A stretch of 24,932 nt of DNA from contig JBOGVZ010000052.1 of NCBI GenBank assembly GCA_050692985.1, forward strand, positions 1 through 24,932. Direction: 5' to 3'. Positions 13,938 to 21,170 of the stretch are shown here, piece by piece. The position numbers were made by a program, and so were the translations under genes. The stretch's first letter is position 1, and the number at the start of each line of letters is the position of its first letter. The DNA comes from JBOGVZ01 sp050692985 (GTDB lineage Bacteria; Actinomycetota; UBA4738; CALAEC01). Below the pieces are notes generated by a model. It saw nothing but the letters and a program-made list of their open reading frames with translations. It had not been told where the DNA came from and searched no databases.

Positions 13938-14794
13938 GGGATCTCCGGGGTCACGTCGCGGATCTCCCGGACCAGCGACTCGTACACCAGGTCGTCGTCC
14001 CGCAGCTTCCCCTCCAGGTTGATCTCCCCGGCGAACCCGCCGATGGCCGCCCGGGTGGCCTCGTCGTAGGCGCCGGTCGGAGCTCCGTCCCAGCGGCCCA
14101 GGGCGCGCAGTCGGCGCTGGAGCTCCCCGACCAGCTCGGGGGTGGCCTCCAGCAGCGGGTCGTTGCGGATCAGGACCTCGCGGTCGTAGGCCTCGAAGAT
14201 CCTGGCCAGCTCGGTGGTGGCGTCGGGATGGTCGTCCACCCGGAGGTCCACGTAGCGGTCGGTGTACTCGCCGTACCCGCCCCGCTCGCGGACCACCACC
14301 AGGGCGGCGGACTGCCGGCCGCGGCGATCCCCGCCGGCGCGGTCCCCCGCCACCAGCGCGGCCAGCAGGCGGTCCACCAAGTCGCCGTCGGTGCCCCGGT
14401 AGGCCTCGACCATGGCGTCCAACACCCCCGGGCCCACCAGGATGTTGCCCTGGCCGGCGAAGCCCTCTCCGGTGGTTCCTCCCGCCCACGGGGTGCACTC
14501 CTGCCCGGAGAAGGTGGCCGCCGACCCCCGGCCGTCCACCATCCCCACCTGCCGTTGCTCGCGGCCGTCGTCCTCCGCCAGCAACCGCTCCATCGTCTCC
14601 CCGGCCGCCAGGCCGCTCTCCATGAGGTCCAAGCCGCGGAACCCCAGCGAGGTGTTGGCCCACGACTGGGTGGCCACCGCCCCCACGCCGGCCCGGGCCC
14701 ACGGGACCACCACGCCGACCGCCGGGAACTTGGAGGCCACGGCCACGCCCCAGTCGCCCGCCTCCAGGTCCGCGCCGACGATCGAGAACGTCAC
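13934..14794 (-). CDS. DUF1028 Ntn-hydrolase-like protein with C-terminal peptidoglycan-binding-like domain
   Basis: A 286-aa protein. Residues ~1-195 match DUF1028: TFSIVGADLEAGDWGVAVASKFPAVG at the start, then GVGAVATQSWANTSLG, SGQECTPWAGG and GQGNILVGP. The family has an Ntn-hydrolase-like fold and an undefined substrate. Residues ~205-285 resemble the small helical peptidoglycan-binding-like domain often attached to DUF1028 (LQRRLRALGRWDG followed by YDEATRAAIGGFAGEINLE). The start is GTG at 14794, forming GTGA with the mreB stop. This gives a protein that begins exactly at the conserved TFSIV motif, whereas an extension to 14914 would overlap mreB by over 120 nt. Coupling to mreB suggests equal production, though no functional link is established. 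Confidence 0.9.
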   Translation of the reverse strand: MTFSIVGADLEAGDWGVAVASKFPAVGVVVPWARAGVGAVATQSWANTSLGFRGLDLMESGLAAGETMERLLAEDDGREQRQVGMVDGRGSAATFSGQECTPWAGGTTGEGFAGQGNILVGPGVLDAMVEAYRGTDGDLVDRLLAALVAGDRAGGDRRGRQSAALVVVRERGGYGEYTDRYVDLRVDDHPDATTELARIFEAYDREVLIRNDPLLEATPELVGELQRRLRALGRWDGAPTGAYDEATRAAIGGFAGEINLEGKLRDDDLVYESLVREIRDVTPEIP

Positions 14795-15804
14795 CGCAGC
14801 CAGGGGGTCGCCGCGAACAGCTGGGAGGACTCGGCCAGGAGCTCCAGGCACCGGCCGGCCCCCAGGACGACGGTCTCCAGGGGCTGATCCGTGAGGTGCA
14901 CCGGCACCTCGCACTCCTGGGCGATGCGCATGTCGAGTCCGTGGAGGAGCGCCCCCCCGCCGGTGAGGAAGATCCCCCGCTCCAGGACGTCGTGGCCGAG
15001 CTCCGGGTCGCTCTCGGCCAGCGTGTCCCGGGTGGACAGCACGATCGCGTTGACGGACTCCGCCAGGGCCCCTCGGATCTCCTCCGGGGAGATCTCCACC
15101 CCCTTGGGCAACCCGGTAGCGATCTCCCGGCCCTGGATCGCCGCGGACGCGGCCTCCGCGGAGGGATAGGCCGAGCCGGTGGCGATCTTCACCCGCTCGG
15201 CGGTCCGCTCGCCGATGGCCAGCCCGTACTGGCGGCGGACGTAGAGCTGCACGGCGTCGTCCATGTCGAACCCCCCCACCCGGATCGCCCGCTGGCTGAT
15301 GATGCCGCCCATCGACAGCATGGCCACCTCGGTGGTGCCGCCCCCCACGTCGACGATCAGGTTCCCCAGCGGCTCATGGATCGGCAGCCCGGCGCCGATG
15401 GCCGCGGCCATCGGCTCCTCGACCAGGAACACCGAGCGGGCGCCGGCGGAGGTCGTGGCATCCCGCACGGCCCGGCGCTCCACCTCGGTGATCGCCGACG
15501 GGACGCAGATCAACACCTTGGGGCGCGAGAACCGGCCGACGCCCATCCGCCGGAGGATCAGGCGGATCAACTGCTCGGTGACCTCGTAGTCCGTGATGGC
15601 TCCCCGGCGGAGGGGCCGCACCGCCACGATCCGGGCGGGCGTCCGGCCGATCATCTCCCAGGCCTCCTCGCCCAGCGCCAGCACCGCACCGGTGGGGGTC
15701 TCGATGGCCACGACGGTGGGTTGGTTGAACACGATGCCCGCGCCCTCCTGGAACACCAGGGTGTTCGCCGTGCCGAGGTCGATGGCCAGGTCGGCGCGCT
15801 TCAT
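14791..15804 (-). CDS. mreB: Rod shape-determining protein MreB
   Basis: A 337-aa bacterial actin, the usual length for MreB, which polymerises under the membrane and guides lateral wall synthesis. The conserved beginning is MKRADLAIDLGTANTLVF, with phosphate-1 motif DLGTANT at 9-15. Phosphate-2 DVGGGTTEVA and the adenosine motif LTGGGALLHGLD are present, as are VCVPSAITEVERRAV and VFLVEEPMAAAIGAG. I chose the ATG at 15804 because the family begins there; the frame extends about 41 codons upstream but loses similarity. The ATG has no Shine-Dalgarno and instead overlaps, as ATGA, a short upstream frame. mreC and mreD do not follow; a DUF1028 gene does. A diverged MreB paralogue (Mbl-like) is possible. 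Confidence 0.93.
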   Translation of the reverse strand: MKRADLAIDLGTANTLVFQEGAGIVFNQPTVVAIETPTGAVLALGEEAWEMIGRTPARIVAVRPLRRGAITDYEVTEQLIRLILRRMGVGRFSRPKVLICVPSAITEVERRAVRDATTSAGARSVFLVEEPMAAAIGAGLPIHEPLGNLIVDVGGGTTEVAMLSMGGIISQRAIRVGGFDMDDAVQLYVRRQYGLAIGERTAERVKIATGSAYPSAEAASAAIQGREIATGLPKGVEISPEEIRGALAESVNAIVLSTRDTLAESDPELGHDVLERGIFLTGGGALLHGLDMRIAQECEVPVHLTDQPLETVVLGAGRCLELLAESSQLFAATPWLR

Positions 15805-15845
15805 CGCGCGCGGGCGCCCGGAGGCGCGCTGGGGAAGGACGCCAT
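15801..15845 (-). CDS. Possible leaderless 14-aa upstream ORF coupled to mreB
   Basis: A frame of 14 codons, MASFPSAPPGARAR, starts at an ATG 9 nt after a good -10 (TACAAT), so its leader would be about 2-3 nt. Its TGA overlaps the mreB start as ATGA. Since mreB lacks its own ribosome-binding site, reinitiation after this frame is a coherent way to translate it. The upstream frame is out of frame with mreB. No protein-level evidence is available. Confidence 0.45.
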   Translation of the reverse strand: MASFPSAPPGARAR

Positions 15846-15854
15846 GGTCGCCAG

Positions 15855-15883
15855 ATTGTACCGGGGCCGCCGGGAAGGGCGAA
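15855..15883 (-). promoter_or_regulatory. Promoter of mreB
   Basis: On the minus strand TTCGCC (15883-15878), a 17-nt spacer and TACAAT (15860-15855). The -10 is strong and the -35 weak (3 of 6). Predicted +1 is near 15848, about 44 nt before the mreB ATG. The -35 touches the acetyltransferase stop codon at 15884. Confidence 0.65.
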
Positions 15884-16741
15884 CTACCCCAGCGCGCCGC
15901 CCCCGGAGAGGTAGCGGCTCCCGTCACCCAGGCCCCGGCTTGCCATGAACGTGGTCGACCCGAACGGGGAGAAGCCCGAGCGGACCAGCTCTCCGATCGC
16001 CGCCCAGTTCGTGGATGGCACGGCGAAGGTGGCCGGTCCCCCGGCCAGGTGGCGGGCGGCCCGGATCAGCATCGGCGTGTCGGTGGGGTCCCGGACCGCT
16101 CCCGGCCCCACCTTGCCGTTGGGCCACACGTACACGTAGCCGGCCCGGTGTCCTCCCCGTCGCAGGGACAACCCCCGAGCGTTCGACCGCCAGAACGCGT
16201 GGTCCTCGGGACGGGCGATGCCCCGCACCTCCCGGTCCAGCTCGGTGACCCAGCCCTGGTCCGCCTCCTGGATCGGCTCGATGCCCTCGGGGGGCTCGGC
16301 CACGGGGAGATCGCTGCCGGTCATCTCGTGCTCCACCCACAGCGGGAACATCGAGGCCCGGAGGTACATCAGCTGGGCGGCCGGATGGGGCGAGGACACC
16401 ACGCTGAACACCCGGCATCCCCGGCCCCACGCCAGGGCCTCGTCCAGGAGCATCGAGCCGATCCCGCTGGCGTGGCGCTCCGGGAGCACCCACAGCTGCG
16501 ACAGAAACCAGGTCCCATCGCGGATCACCGCGGCGGAGAACCCCACCGGCTCGGGATCCTCCGCCACGAACACGGCCCCGGTGCCCAGCAGGTGCCGGTA
16601 CACCGGCAGCCGCTCCTCGGGCTCCACCGAGAACACCCCCACCTGCTCGGGCCGGTATCGCTCGACCAGGTAGGTGGCCGCCCGGGCGAAGATGCCCGCC
16701 AGCGCCCGCAGGTCTTCCTCCCGGGCCCGGCGGATCCGCAC
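15884..16741 (-). CDS. GNAT-family acetyltransferase, probably tandem GNAT
   Basis: A 285-aa protein. The first half is a standard GNAT N-acyltransferase domain: MRIRRAREEDLRALAGIFARAA start, VGFSAAVIRDGTWFLSQLWV beta strands, and acetyl-CoA loop PERHASGIGSMLLDEAL at ~97-113. The second half (~150-285) repeats a degenerate GNAT-like strand and helix order (AGYVYVWPNGKVG, MLIRAARHLAG, SGFSPFGSTTFMASR), as in double-GNAT proteins. The substrate is unknown. The start is GTG at 16741, the only one fitting the 20-bp gap to the divergent metalloprotease. The -10 TATTAT at 16756-16751 predicts a leader of about 3 nt. An internal tract on the opposite strand is open but is a GC-rich shadow. Confidence 0.85.
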   Translation of the reverse strand: MRIRRAREEDLRALAGIFARAATYLVERYRPEQVGVFSVEPEERLPVYRHLLGTGAVFVAEDPEPVGFSAAVIRDGTWFLSQLWVLPERHASGIGSMLLDEALAWGRGCRVFSVVSSPHPAAQLMYLRASMFPLWVEHEMTGSDLPVAEPPEGIEPIQEADQGWVTELDREVRGIARPEDHAFWRSNARGLSLRRGGHRAGYVYVWPNGKVGPGAVRDPTDTPMLIRAARHLAGGPATFAVPSTNWAAIGELVRSGFSPFGSTTFMASRGLGDGSRYLSGGGALG

Positions 16742-16749
16742 GATGGTCC

Positions 16750-16756
16750 GATAATA
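16750..16756. promoter_or_regulatory. Bidirectional -10 element between two leaderless genes
   Basis: The 7 bp GATAATA serve both strands. On the plus strand GATAAT (16750-16755) is followed by six bases and then GTG, so +1 would be the G of the metalloprotease start. On the minus strand TATTAT (16756-16751) lies 9 nt before the acetyltransferase GTG. The whole intergenic gap is only 20 bp, so both promoters must reach into coding sequence. No -35 match is evident in either direction. Confidence 0.6.
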
Positions 16757-16761
16757 GGGTC

Positions 16762-17937
16762 GTGGACCGAACGCCGGACGAGCCGACCCCGGGCCCCGAG
16801 GCCTTCGCCGACGTCCCGCTGCTGCGGGAGATCCAACGGGTGCTGCTGTCGGGTGCGGGCCCGGTCAACTGGGAGCTGGCCAGGCAGGTGGGGATCGCCA
16901 CGGCCTCGTGGGGCCGGGACGATCCCGAGCCCACCGAGGGGGTTCGGCAGGGGCTGGAGCAGGACGTCCGGATGGCCGAGCTCGCGGTGGCCGACCTCAC
17001 CGCGTTGGCGCCGCCCCCCGACGTGACCAGGGTCCGGACCGTCCGCCGGGCCGCCTGGGTGGAGGCCAACGTGCGGGGCCTCCAGGGCCTGTTCGAGCCC
17101 GGCGCCGAGCGCCTGGGGAAGGCCCTGGCCGAGGCCCAGCGCCGGGAGGCACCCGAGGGGAGCCAGGGCATGCTCGACGCGCTCATGGAGCGGATGGCCC
17201 CCCTGCTGATGGGGGCGCAGGTGGGAGTGGTCCTGGGCGCCCTGGGCCAGCGGGTCCTGGGGCAGTTCGAGCTCCCCATGCCCCGCAAGGGCGAGCCCGC
17301 CCTGCTGTTCGTGATGCCCAACATCGAGGGGTTCGAGCGGGAGTGGAGCCTGGATCCGGTCGAGTTCCGGGCCTGGGTGGCGCTGCACGAGACGGCCCAC
17401 GCGTTCCAGCTCGGGCAGCCGTGGGTCCGCGAGCACTTCCTGGGACTGCTCCGCGAGGTGGCCGAGGGGATCGAGTTCGACCTGGCGGCGCTGGAGGAGC
17501 GGCTGGACGGCCTGGACCTGTCGGACCCCCAGCGGCTGTCCGAGGCGCTGGGGCAACCGGGGGACCTGCTCGGCGGCACGCTCAACGAGGAGCAGCGGCT
17601 CCTGCTCCGACGGGTCCAGGCGTTCATGGCCGCGGCGGAGGGGCACGCCGACCACACCATGGCCGCGGTGGGGCGGCGGATCCTCCCCTCGTTCGACCGG
17701 ATCGACGAGGCCCAGCGGCGGCGGCACGAAGAGCGGAGCCAGGACGAGCGGGCCGTGGAGCGGCTCCTGGGGATCGACCTCAAGATGGAGCAGTACCGGC
17801 TGGGTCGCTCGTTCTGCGACCGGGTGGCCGAGCTCACCGACGCCCGGACCCTGGCCCGGATGTGGGAAGCACCGGAGGCCCTGCCGTCGATGCCGGAGCT
17901 CGAGGAGCCCACCCTGTGGCTGGCCCGCATGGCCTGA
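16762..17937 (+). CDS. Zinc-dependent metalloprotease, zincin_2/DUF2342 family
   Basis: A 391-aa protein of the actinobacterial zincin family (TIGR03624/PF10103, sometimes labelled F420-biosynthesis-associated). The HExxH zinc motif is intact in VALHETAHAFQLGQPWVREH, with H209, E210 and H213. Family features around it are NWELARQVG (~36-44), FVMPNIEGFEREW (~183-195) and the downstream VQAFMAAAEGHADHTMAAVGRRILPS segment. That segment contains E and H residues likely to supply further metal ligands. The usual homologue length is 350-400 aa. The GTG start at 16762 is fixed by the tight divergent gap. In mycobacteria I recall the homologue next to the PDZ protease and UPF0182 genes; here it lies about 3 kb from the protease. 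The physiological substrate is unknown. Confidence 0.9.
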   Translation: MDRTPDEPTPGPEAFADVPLLREIQRVLLSGAGPVNWELARQVGIATASWGRDDPEPTEGVRQGLEQDVRMAELAVADLTALAPPPDVTRVRTVRRAAWVEANVRGLQGLFEPGAERLGKALAEAQRREAPEGSQGMLDALMERMAPLLMGAQVGVVLGALGQRVLGQFELPMPRKGEPALLFVMPNIEGFEREWSLDPVEFRAWVALHETAHAFQLGQPWVREHFLGLLREVAEGIEFDLAALEERLDGLDLSDPQRLSEALGQPGDLLGGTLNEEQRLLLRRVQAFMAAAEGHADHTMAAVGRRILPSFDRIDEAQRRRHEERSQDERAVERLLGIDLKMEQYRLGRSFCDRVAELTDARTLARMWEAPEALPSMPELEEPTLWLARMA

Positions 17938-17988
17938 ACGCTTAGGGCCGGACCGGGAGGCTGGTCATGGGGAACAGGGTCGGGTTCA

Positions 17989-18012
17989 CGTTGGCCCGGG
18001 CCCGGGCCAACG
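17989..18012. repeat. 24-bp perfect palindrome downstream of the metalloprotease
   Basis: Arms of 12 bp (CGTTGGCCCGGG and its exact complement) meet without a spacer in the 173-bp gap between two plus-strand genes. It could form a cruciform or a hairpin acting as a U-less terminator; no T-run follows. On the minus strand the same bases lie in a short open frame (LARARAN segment), so it may instead reflect repeated Arg-Ala codons in a gene remnant. Confidence 0.6.
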
Positions 18013-18098
18013 CGGAGGGCATCGGGCCGAGGAGAACACCCTCGGAGCCGGCCGACCCGGGTCGGTAGACCCGGCGGCATCCGTTCCGGAGCCTCTGC

Positions 18099-18104
18099 TA
18101 TCCT
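18099..18104 (+). promoter_or_regulatory. -10 element of the 18111 gene, leaderless start
   Basis: TATCCT is followed by six bases and then GTG at 18111, so the predicted +1 is the G of the start codon. The same spacing is seen at 5475 and 16762. No clear -35 is visible. Confidence 0.5.
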
Positions 18105-18110
18105 CCGGCC

Positions 18111-18893
18111 GTGCCCAAGGCGGAGCTGGTCTTCGCGAACGTCCTGGACAACCGGATCTTCGAGGCCGAGGGAGAAGGCGGCCAGCCCCTGCTGTACACG
18201 ATCTCCATTCCCGGCCGCGCGTTGCCGTTCACCGTGGTCCGGTACTGGAAGGCACCCCAGGGCTACGTGAACGAGTGGTTCGAGCTCATCGCCCCATCCG
18301 GGAAGAAGGCCCACGCCTCGAAGCAGACGGTCCGGTACATGCCGGGGCAGATGGACCTGACCATCGTCAGGGACTCGGTCGCCGACGCGGTGCTCGACGA
18401 GCTGGGGGTGTACGCGGCCTCGTTCCTGGTCGACGGCGAGGTCCAGGGCCAGGTGGAGTGCCAGGTCCTGCTGTCGGCGGCGCCCCAGAAGCTGCCCAAG
18501 GAGATCGAGGACGCCCTTCGGAAGTCCGACGTGATCTGGGTGGGACAGGAGATGAACGGACGCGACCGGGCCGTGCCCGTGTGGTTCGCCTACCAGCAGG
18601 GCCGGATCTACCTCCTCCACACCTCCGACCCCGGGGCCGGCGAGCAGCAGATCCCCGGCCTCCCCGACGCCCCCGAGCTCGTGGTGGTGACCCGGCACAA
18701 GTACCGGGACACTCGCCAGGGCAGGTTCCACGCCGCGGTCCGGCTCATCGAGCCCGACGACCCCGAGTGGGGCGGCCTGGCCGCCGTCCTGGCCGACCGA
18801 CGCCGGGACCGCCACGGCCCGCCGCAGGACGCCATCGACAAGTGGAAGTCGTCCTGCGTGATCGTCGAGCTGACACCGACCATCCCCCAGTAG
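18111..18893 (+). CDS. Hypothetical 260-aa protein
   Basis: I do not recognise this family with confidence. The protein is soluble, with no signal peptide or membrane segment. Residues ~1-125 are beta-rich (ELVFANVLDNRIFEAEG, YTISIPGRALPFTVVRYW, MDLTIVRDSVADAVL). Residues ~140-220 (DVIWVGQEMNGRDRAVPVWFAYQQGRIYLLHT, then ELVVVTRHKYRDTRQGRF) resemble the strand order of a pyridoxamine-phosphate-oxidase-like split beta-barrel, where a V-W-F-A-x-x-x-G-R-I-Y-L pattern is common. Flavin or F420 binding is therefore possible but unproven. The start is GTG, supported by the -10 exactly six bases upstream. It stands alone, following the zinc metalloprotease by 173 bp, and converges on the nucleoside importer operon. 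Confidence 0.75.
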   Translation: MPKAELVFANVLDNRIFEAEGEGGQPLLYTISIPGRALPFTVVRYWKAPQGYVNEWFELIAPSGKKAHASKQTVRYMPGQMDLTIVRDSVADAVLDELGVYAASFLVDGEVQGQVECQVLLSAAPQKLPKEIEDALRKSDVIWVGQEMNGRDRAVPVWFAYQQGRIYLLHTSDPGAGEQQIPGLPDAPELVVVTRHKYRDTRQGRFHAAVRLIEPDDPEWGGLAAVLADRRRDRHGPPQDAIDKWKSSCVIVELTPTIPQ

Positions 18894-18929
18894 CGGCGGC
18901 CCGGCCCATTCCCGAGCGGGGGGCTTTCA

Positions 18930-19020
18930 CGACCGCGCGGGCCCGGGCCGCTCCCGAGACAGAGGCGGGTCGGGTCAGGATCGCGGCCGCACACGTTGCT
19001 CCGCTTGGCCCGCGCGGTCG
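18930..19020. repeat. 14-bp perfect inverted repeat between convergent genes
   Basis: CGACCGCGCGGGCC at 18930-18943 is matched exactly in reverse complement at 19007-19020, with 63 bp between. It occupies most of the 146-bp gap between the convergent 260-aa protein and permease genes. A long-range stem could act as a two-way terminator. No T-rich tail is visible on either side, and no gene is seen in the gap. Confidence 0.55.
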
Positions 19021-19039
19021 CTGCGCCGCCCCTCTTCCC

Positions 19040-20005
19040 CTACAGGGTGCCGCCGCCCTCGTAGGCCTTGCCGGCCGCGGCGGGGGGACGGACCCGCCCG
19101 ACGAACCCGGCGATGGCCACGATCGTCACGATGAAGGGGATCATCCGGATGAACTGCTCGGGGATGCCGAAATGCACCCCGGGCCAGATCGGGATGTCCT
19201 GGAGGTAGCTGCTCAGGCGAAGCGGCACCGCGGCGGCGAAGCCGAACAGCATGGCCCCGGCCATCACCCGCAGCGGCTTCCAGTTCCCCAGGATCAGGGC
19301 GGCCAGGGCGATGAACCCCAGTCCCTGGGTCTGTCCCTCCTGGTACAGCTGGTTGACCTCGATGGCCAGGAAGGCACCGGAGAACCCGGCCAGCAGCCCG
19401 GAGATCCCCACCCCGGCGTACCGGAGCGGCTTGACCCGGACCCCCAGGGTGCGGGTGGCCTCGGGGTTCTCGCCCGCGGAGCGCAGCCGCAGGCCGAACC
19501 TGGTTCGGTTCAGCACGAACAGGATGGGGATCGCCATCAGGAACGCCACGATGGTGATCGGCGACAGCCGCTCGAAGGCCCGCCCCAACCCCCAGGGGAT
19601 CGACTCGAGCAGCGGGATGCTGATCTTCCCCAGCGTGGGCACCCCCGACGTGGACTGGGTGGCCGACCCGAAGAAGTTCGAGGACAGGAACCGGGCCAGC
19701 CCGACCGCCACCAGGTTGATGACCACCCCGGACACGATGTGGTCCACGCGGAACGTGACCGTGGCCAGGGCGTGGACCATGGCGAACAGCACACCCGCCC
19801 CGGCGCCCACGAGCAGCCCCACCACGGGCCCCCACCGGATCGAGCCCCAGGAACCCATGACCGTGCCCACGATCATCAGGCCCTCCAGCCCGATGTTCAC
19901 GATCCCGGAACGCTCGCTGAACAGGCCGCCCAGGCCGGTCAGGTAGATGATCGTGAAGAAGGAGAAGGCGATGGCCAAGGCCGCGCCCAGGTCAAGCAGC
20001 GGCAC
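19040..20005 (-). CDS. ABC transporter permease, nucleoside (NupQ/BMP-type) importer
   Basis: A 321-aa integral membrane protein of the BPD_transp_2 permease family, second permease of the importer. It has about nine hydrophobic segments. The family landmarks are GLGGLFSERSGIVNIGLEGLMI near residues 24-45, then NRTRFGLRLRSAGENPEATRTLGV, the cytoplasmic coupling helix that contacts the ATPase. FIALAALILGNWKP follows at ~250-263. The order and motifs match NupQ/YufQ-like permeases rather than RbsC. The ATG overlaps the end of the first permease gene by 14 nt, and it is the last gene of the operon. The 14-bp inverted repeat downstream may end transcription. Confidence 0.92.
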   Translation of the reverse strand: MPLLDLGAALAIAFSFFTIIYLTGLGGLFSERSGIVNIGLEGLMIVGTVMGSWGSIRWGPVVGLLVGAGAGVLFAMVHALATVTFRVDHIVSGVVINLVAVGLARFLSSNFFGSATQSTSGVPTLGKISIPLLESIPWGLGRAFERLSPITIVAFLMAIPILFVLNRTRFGLRLRSAGENPEATRTLGVRVKPLRYAGVGISGLLAGFSGAFLAIEVNQLYQEGQTQGLGFIALAALILGNWKPLRVMAGAMLFGFAAAVPLRLSSYLQDIPIWPGVHFGIPEQFIRMIPFIVTIVAIAGFVGRVRPPAAAGKAYEGGGTL

Positions 20006-21170
20006 TGTCGGCTCCTTCCTCCGCTCGCACCTGGCGCTGGCGCCGCCGGAGCAGCACCCGCCGGGAGATCTCGTAGGCGATGACCACCGACAGGATCAGC
20101 AGGCCCTCCAGGATGATCACGATCTCCCTGGGAAGCTCGGTCGACACGGCCAGCCCGTCCTCCCCGCGGGTCATGATCCCCAGGAGGATGGCGGCCAGGG
20201 CGATCCCCGCGGGATGGTTCCGACCCAGGAACGCCACGGCGATGCCGGTGAACCCCAGGGCGGTCTCGTAGTTCACGCCCAGGAAGCCGGCGTCCCCCAG
20301 GATGTGGTTGAGGCCCACGAACCCCGCCAGGAAGCCCGAGATCAGGAAGATCTTGATCTGGGTGGCCCCGATCGAGATCCCGCCGGCCTCGGCCGAGCCG
20401 GCCGAGGTCCCCACGGCGCGGACCTCGTAGCCCAGCCGCGTCCGGTACAGCAGGAACCACACCCCGACACAGGCCACCAGGGCCAGTGGGAAGAGCCAGG
20501 TCAAGTGGACCGACGGGGGGATGTGCTGCTCGAGCCGGAAGGACGACGCCAGGCTGGGCATCAGGGCGCTCTCGGGGAACCGGTCGGTCCGCAGGTCGAC
20601 CAGGCCGGTCTCGGAGGTTCTGAGCGGGTTCAGCAGGGCCCAGGCCAGCAGGCTGACGGCGATCCCGTTCAGCATGATCGTGGTCACGACCTCGTGGGCT
20701 CCGGTCTTCACCTTCAGGACCGCGGGTATGGCCGCCCAGAACATCGACCCCATCGTGGCCGCCAGGACCACCGCCGCCAGGTGCACCGGGCCGGGGAGGA
20801 AGTCGAGGAAGACGGCCGCGGATGCGGCGGTGACCATGGCCACGTAGTACTGGCCCTCGACCCCGATGTTGAACATGCCGGCCTTGAAGGCCACCGCCAC
20901 CGCCAGCCCGGAGAAGATCAGCGGCGTGGCGTTCTCCAGGACCCTGGCGAAGTCCTGGGGTCGGGCGGTCGAGAACTGCCACATCGTCGAGTACACGAAC
21001 AGCGGATTCTCCCCGTACGCCGCGATGATCAGCGCTCCGGTGAGACCGGCGAACAGGAACGCGCTGACCAGGGCCACCGCCTGCGTGGCCAGGGTGTCGA
21101 GCCACGGAGGCCGGGTCCGGACCACGCTGGGCCCGGCCGGGGCCGGCGCCGGCGCGGTCTCGACGGCCAT
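19992..21170 (-). CDS. ABC transporter permease, nucleoside (NupP/BMP-type) importer
   Basis: A 392-aa integral membrane protein, the larger of the two BPD_transp_2 permeases. It has a polar N-terminus of ~25 residues, then about eight to ten hydrophobic helices. Landmarks are NATPLIFSGLAVAVAFKAGMFNIGVEGQ (~79-106), MLNGIAVSLLAWALLNPL (~168-185), a large extracytoplasmic loop with ESALMPSLASSF, and the coupling helix RTRLGYEVRAVGTS (~245-258). This layout matches NupP/YufP partners of BMP-type importers. Its ATG overlaps the ATPase stop by one base (TGATG), so it is coupled to the ATPase. With the second permease it should form the heterodimeric channel. Confidence 0.92.
   Translation of the reverse strand: MAVETAPAPAPAGPSVVRTRPPWLDTLATQAVALVSAFLFAGLTGALIIAAYGENPLFVYSTMWQFSTARPQDFARVLENATPLIFSGLAVAVAFKAGMFNIGVEGQYYVAMVTAASAAVFLDFLPGPVHLAAVVLAATMGSMFWAAIPAVLKVKTGAHEVVTTIMLNGIAVSLLAWALLNPLRTSETGLVDLRTDRFPESALMPSLASSFRLEQHIPPSVHLTWLFPLALVACVGVWFLLYRTRLGYEVRAVGTSAGSAEAGGISIGATQIKIFLISGFLAGFVGLNHILGDAGFLGVNYETALGFTGIAVAFLGRNHPAGIALAAILLGIMTRGEDGLAVSTELPREIVIILEGLLILSVVIAYEISRRVLLRRRQRQVRAEEGADSAAA

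Noticed and set aside
14795..14914. Longer start for the DUF1028 protein.
   Set aside because: The added 40 residues overlap mreB and lack family similarity; the GTG at 14794 sits at the conserved family start with a GTGA overlap.
15924..18815. A 963-codon open frame on the minus strand.
   Set aside because: It lies across the acetyltransferase (same strand, wrong frame), the metalloprotease and the 260-aa gene; its product is repetitive Arg/Ser/Gly-rich sequence typical of GC-rich shadow frames.
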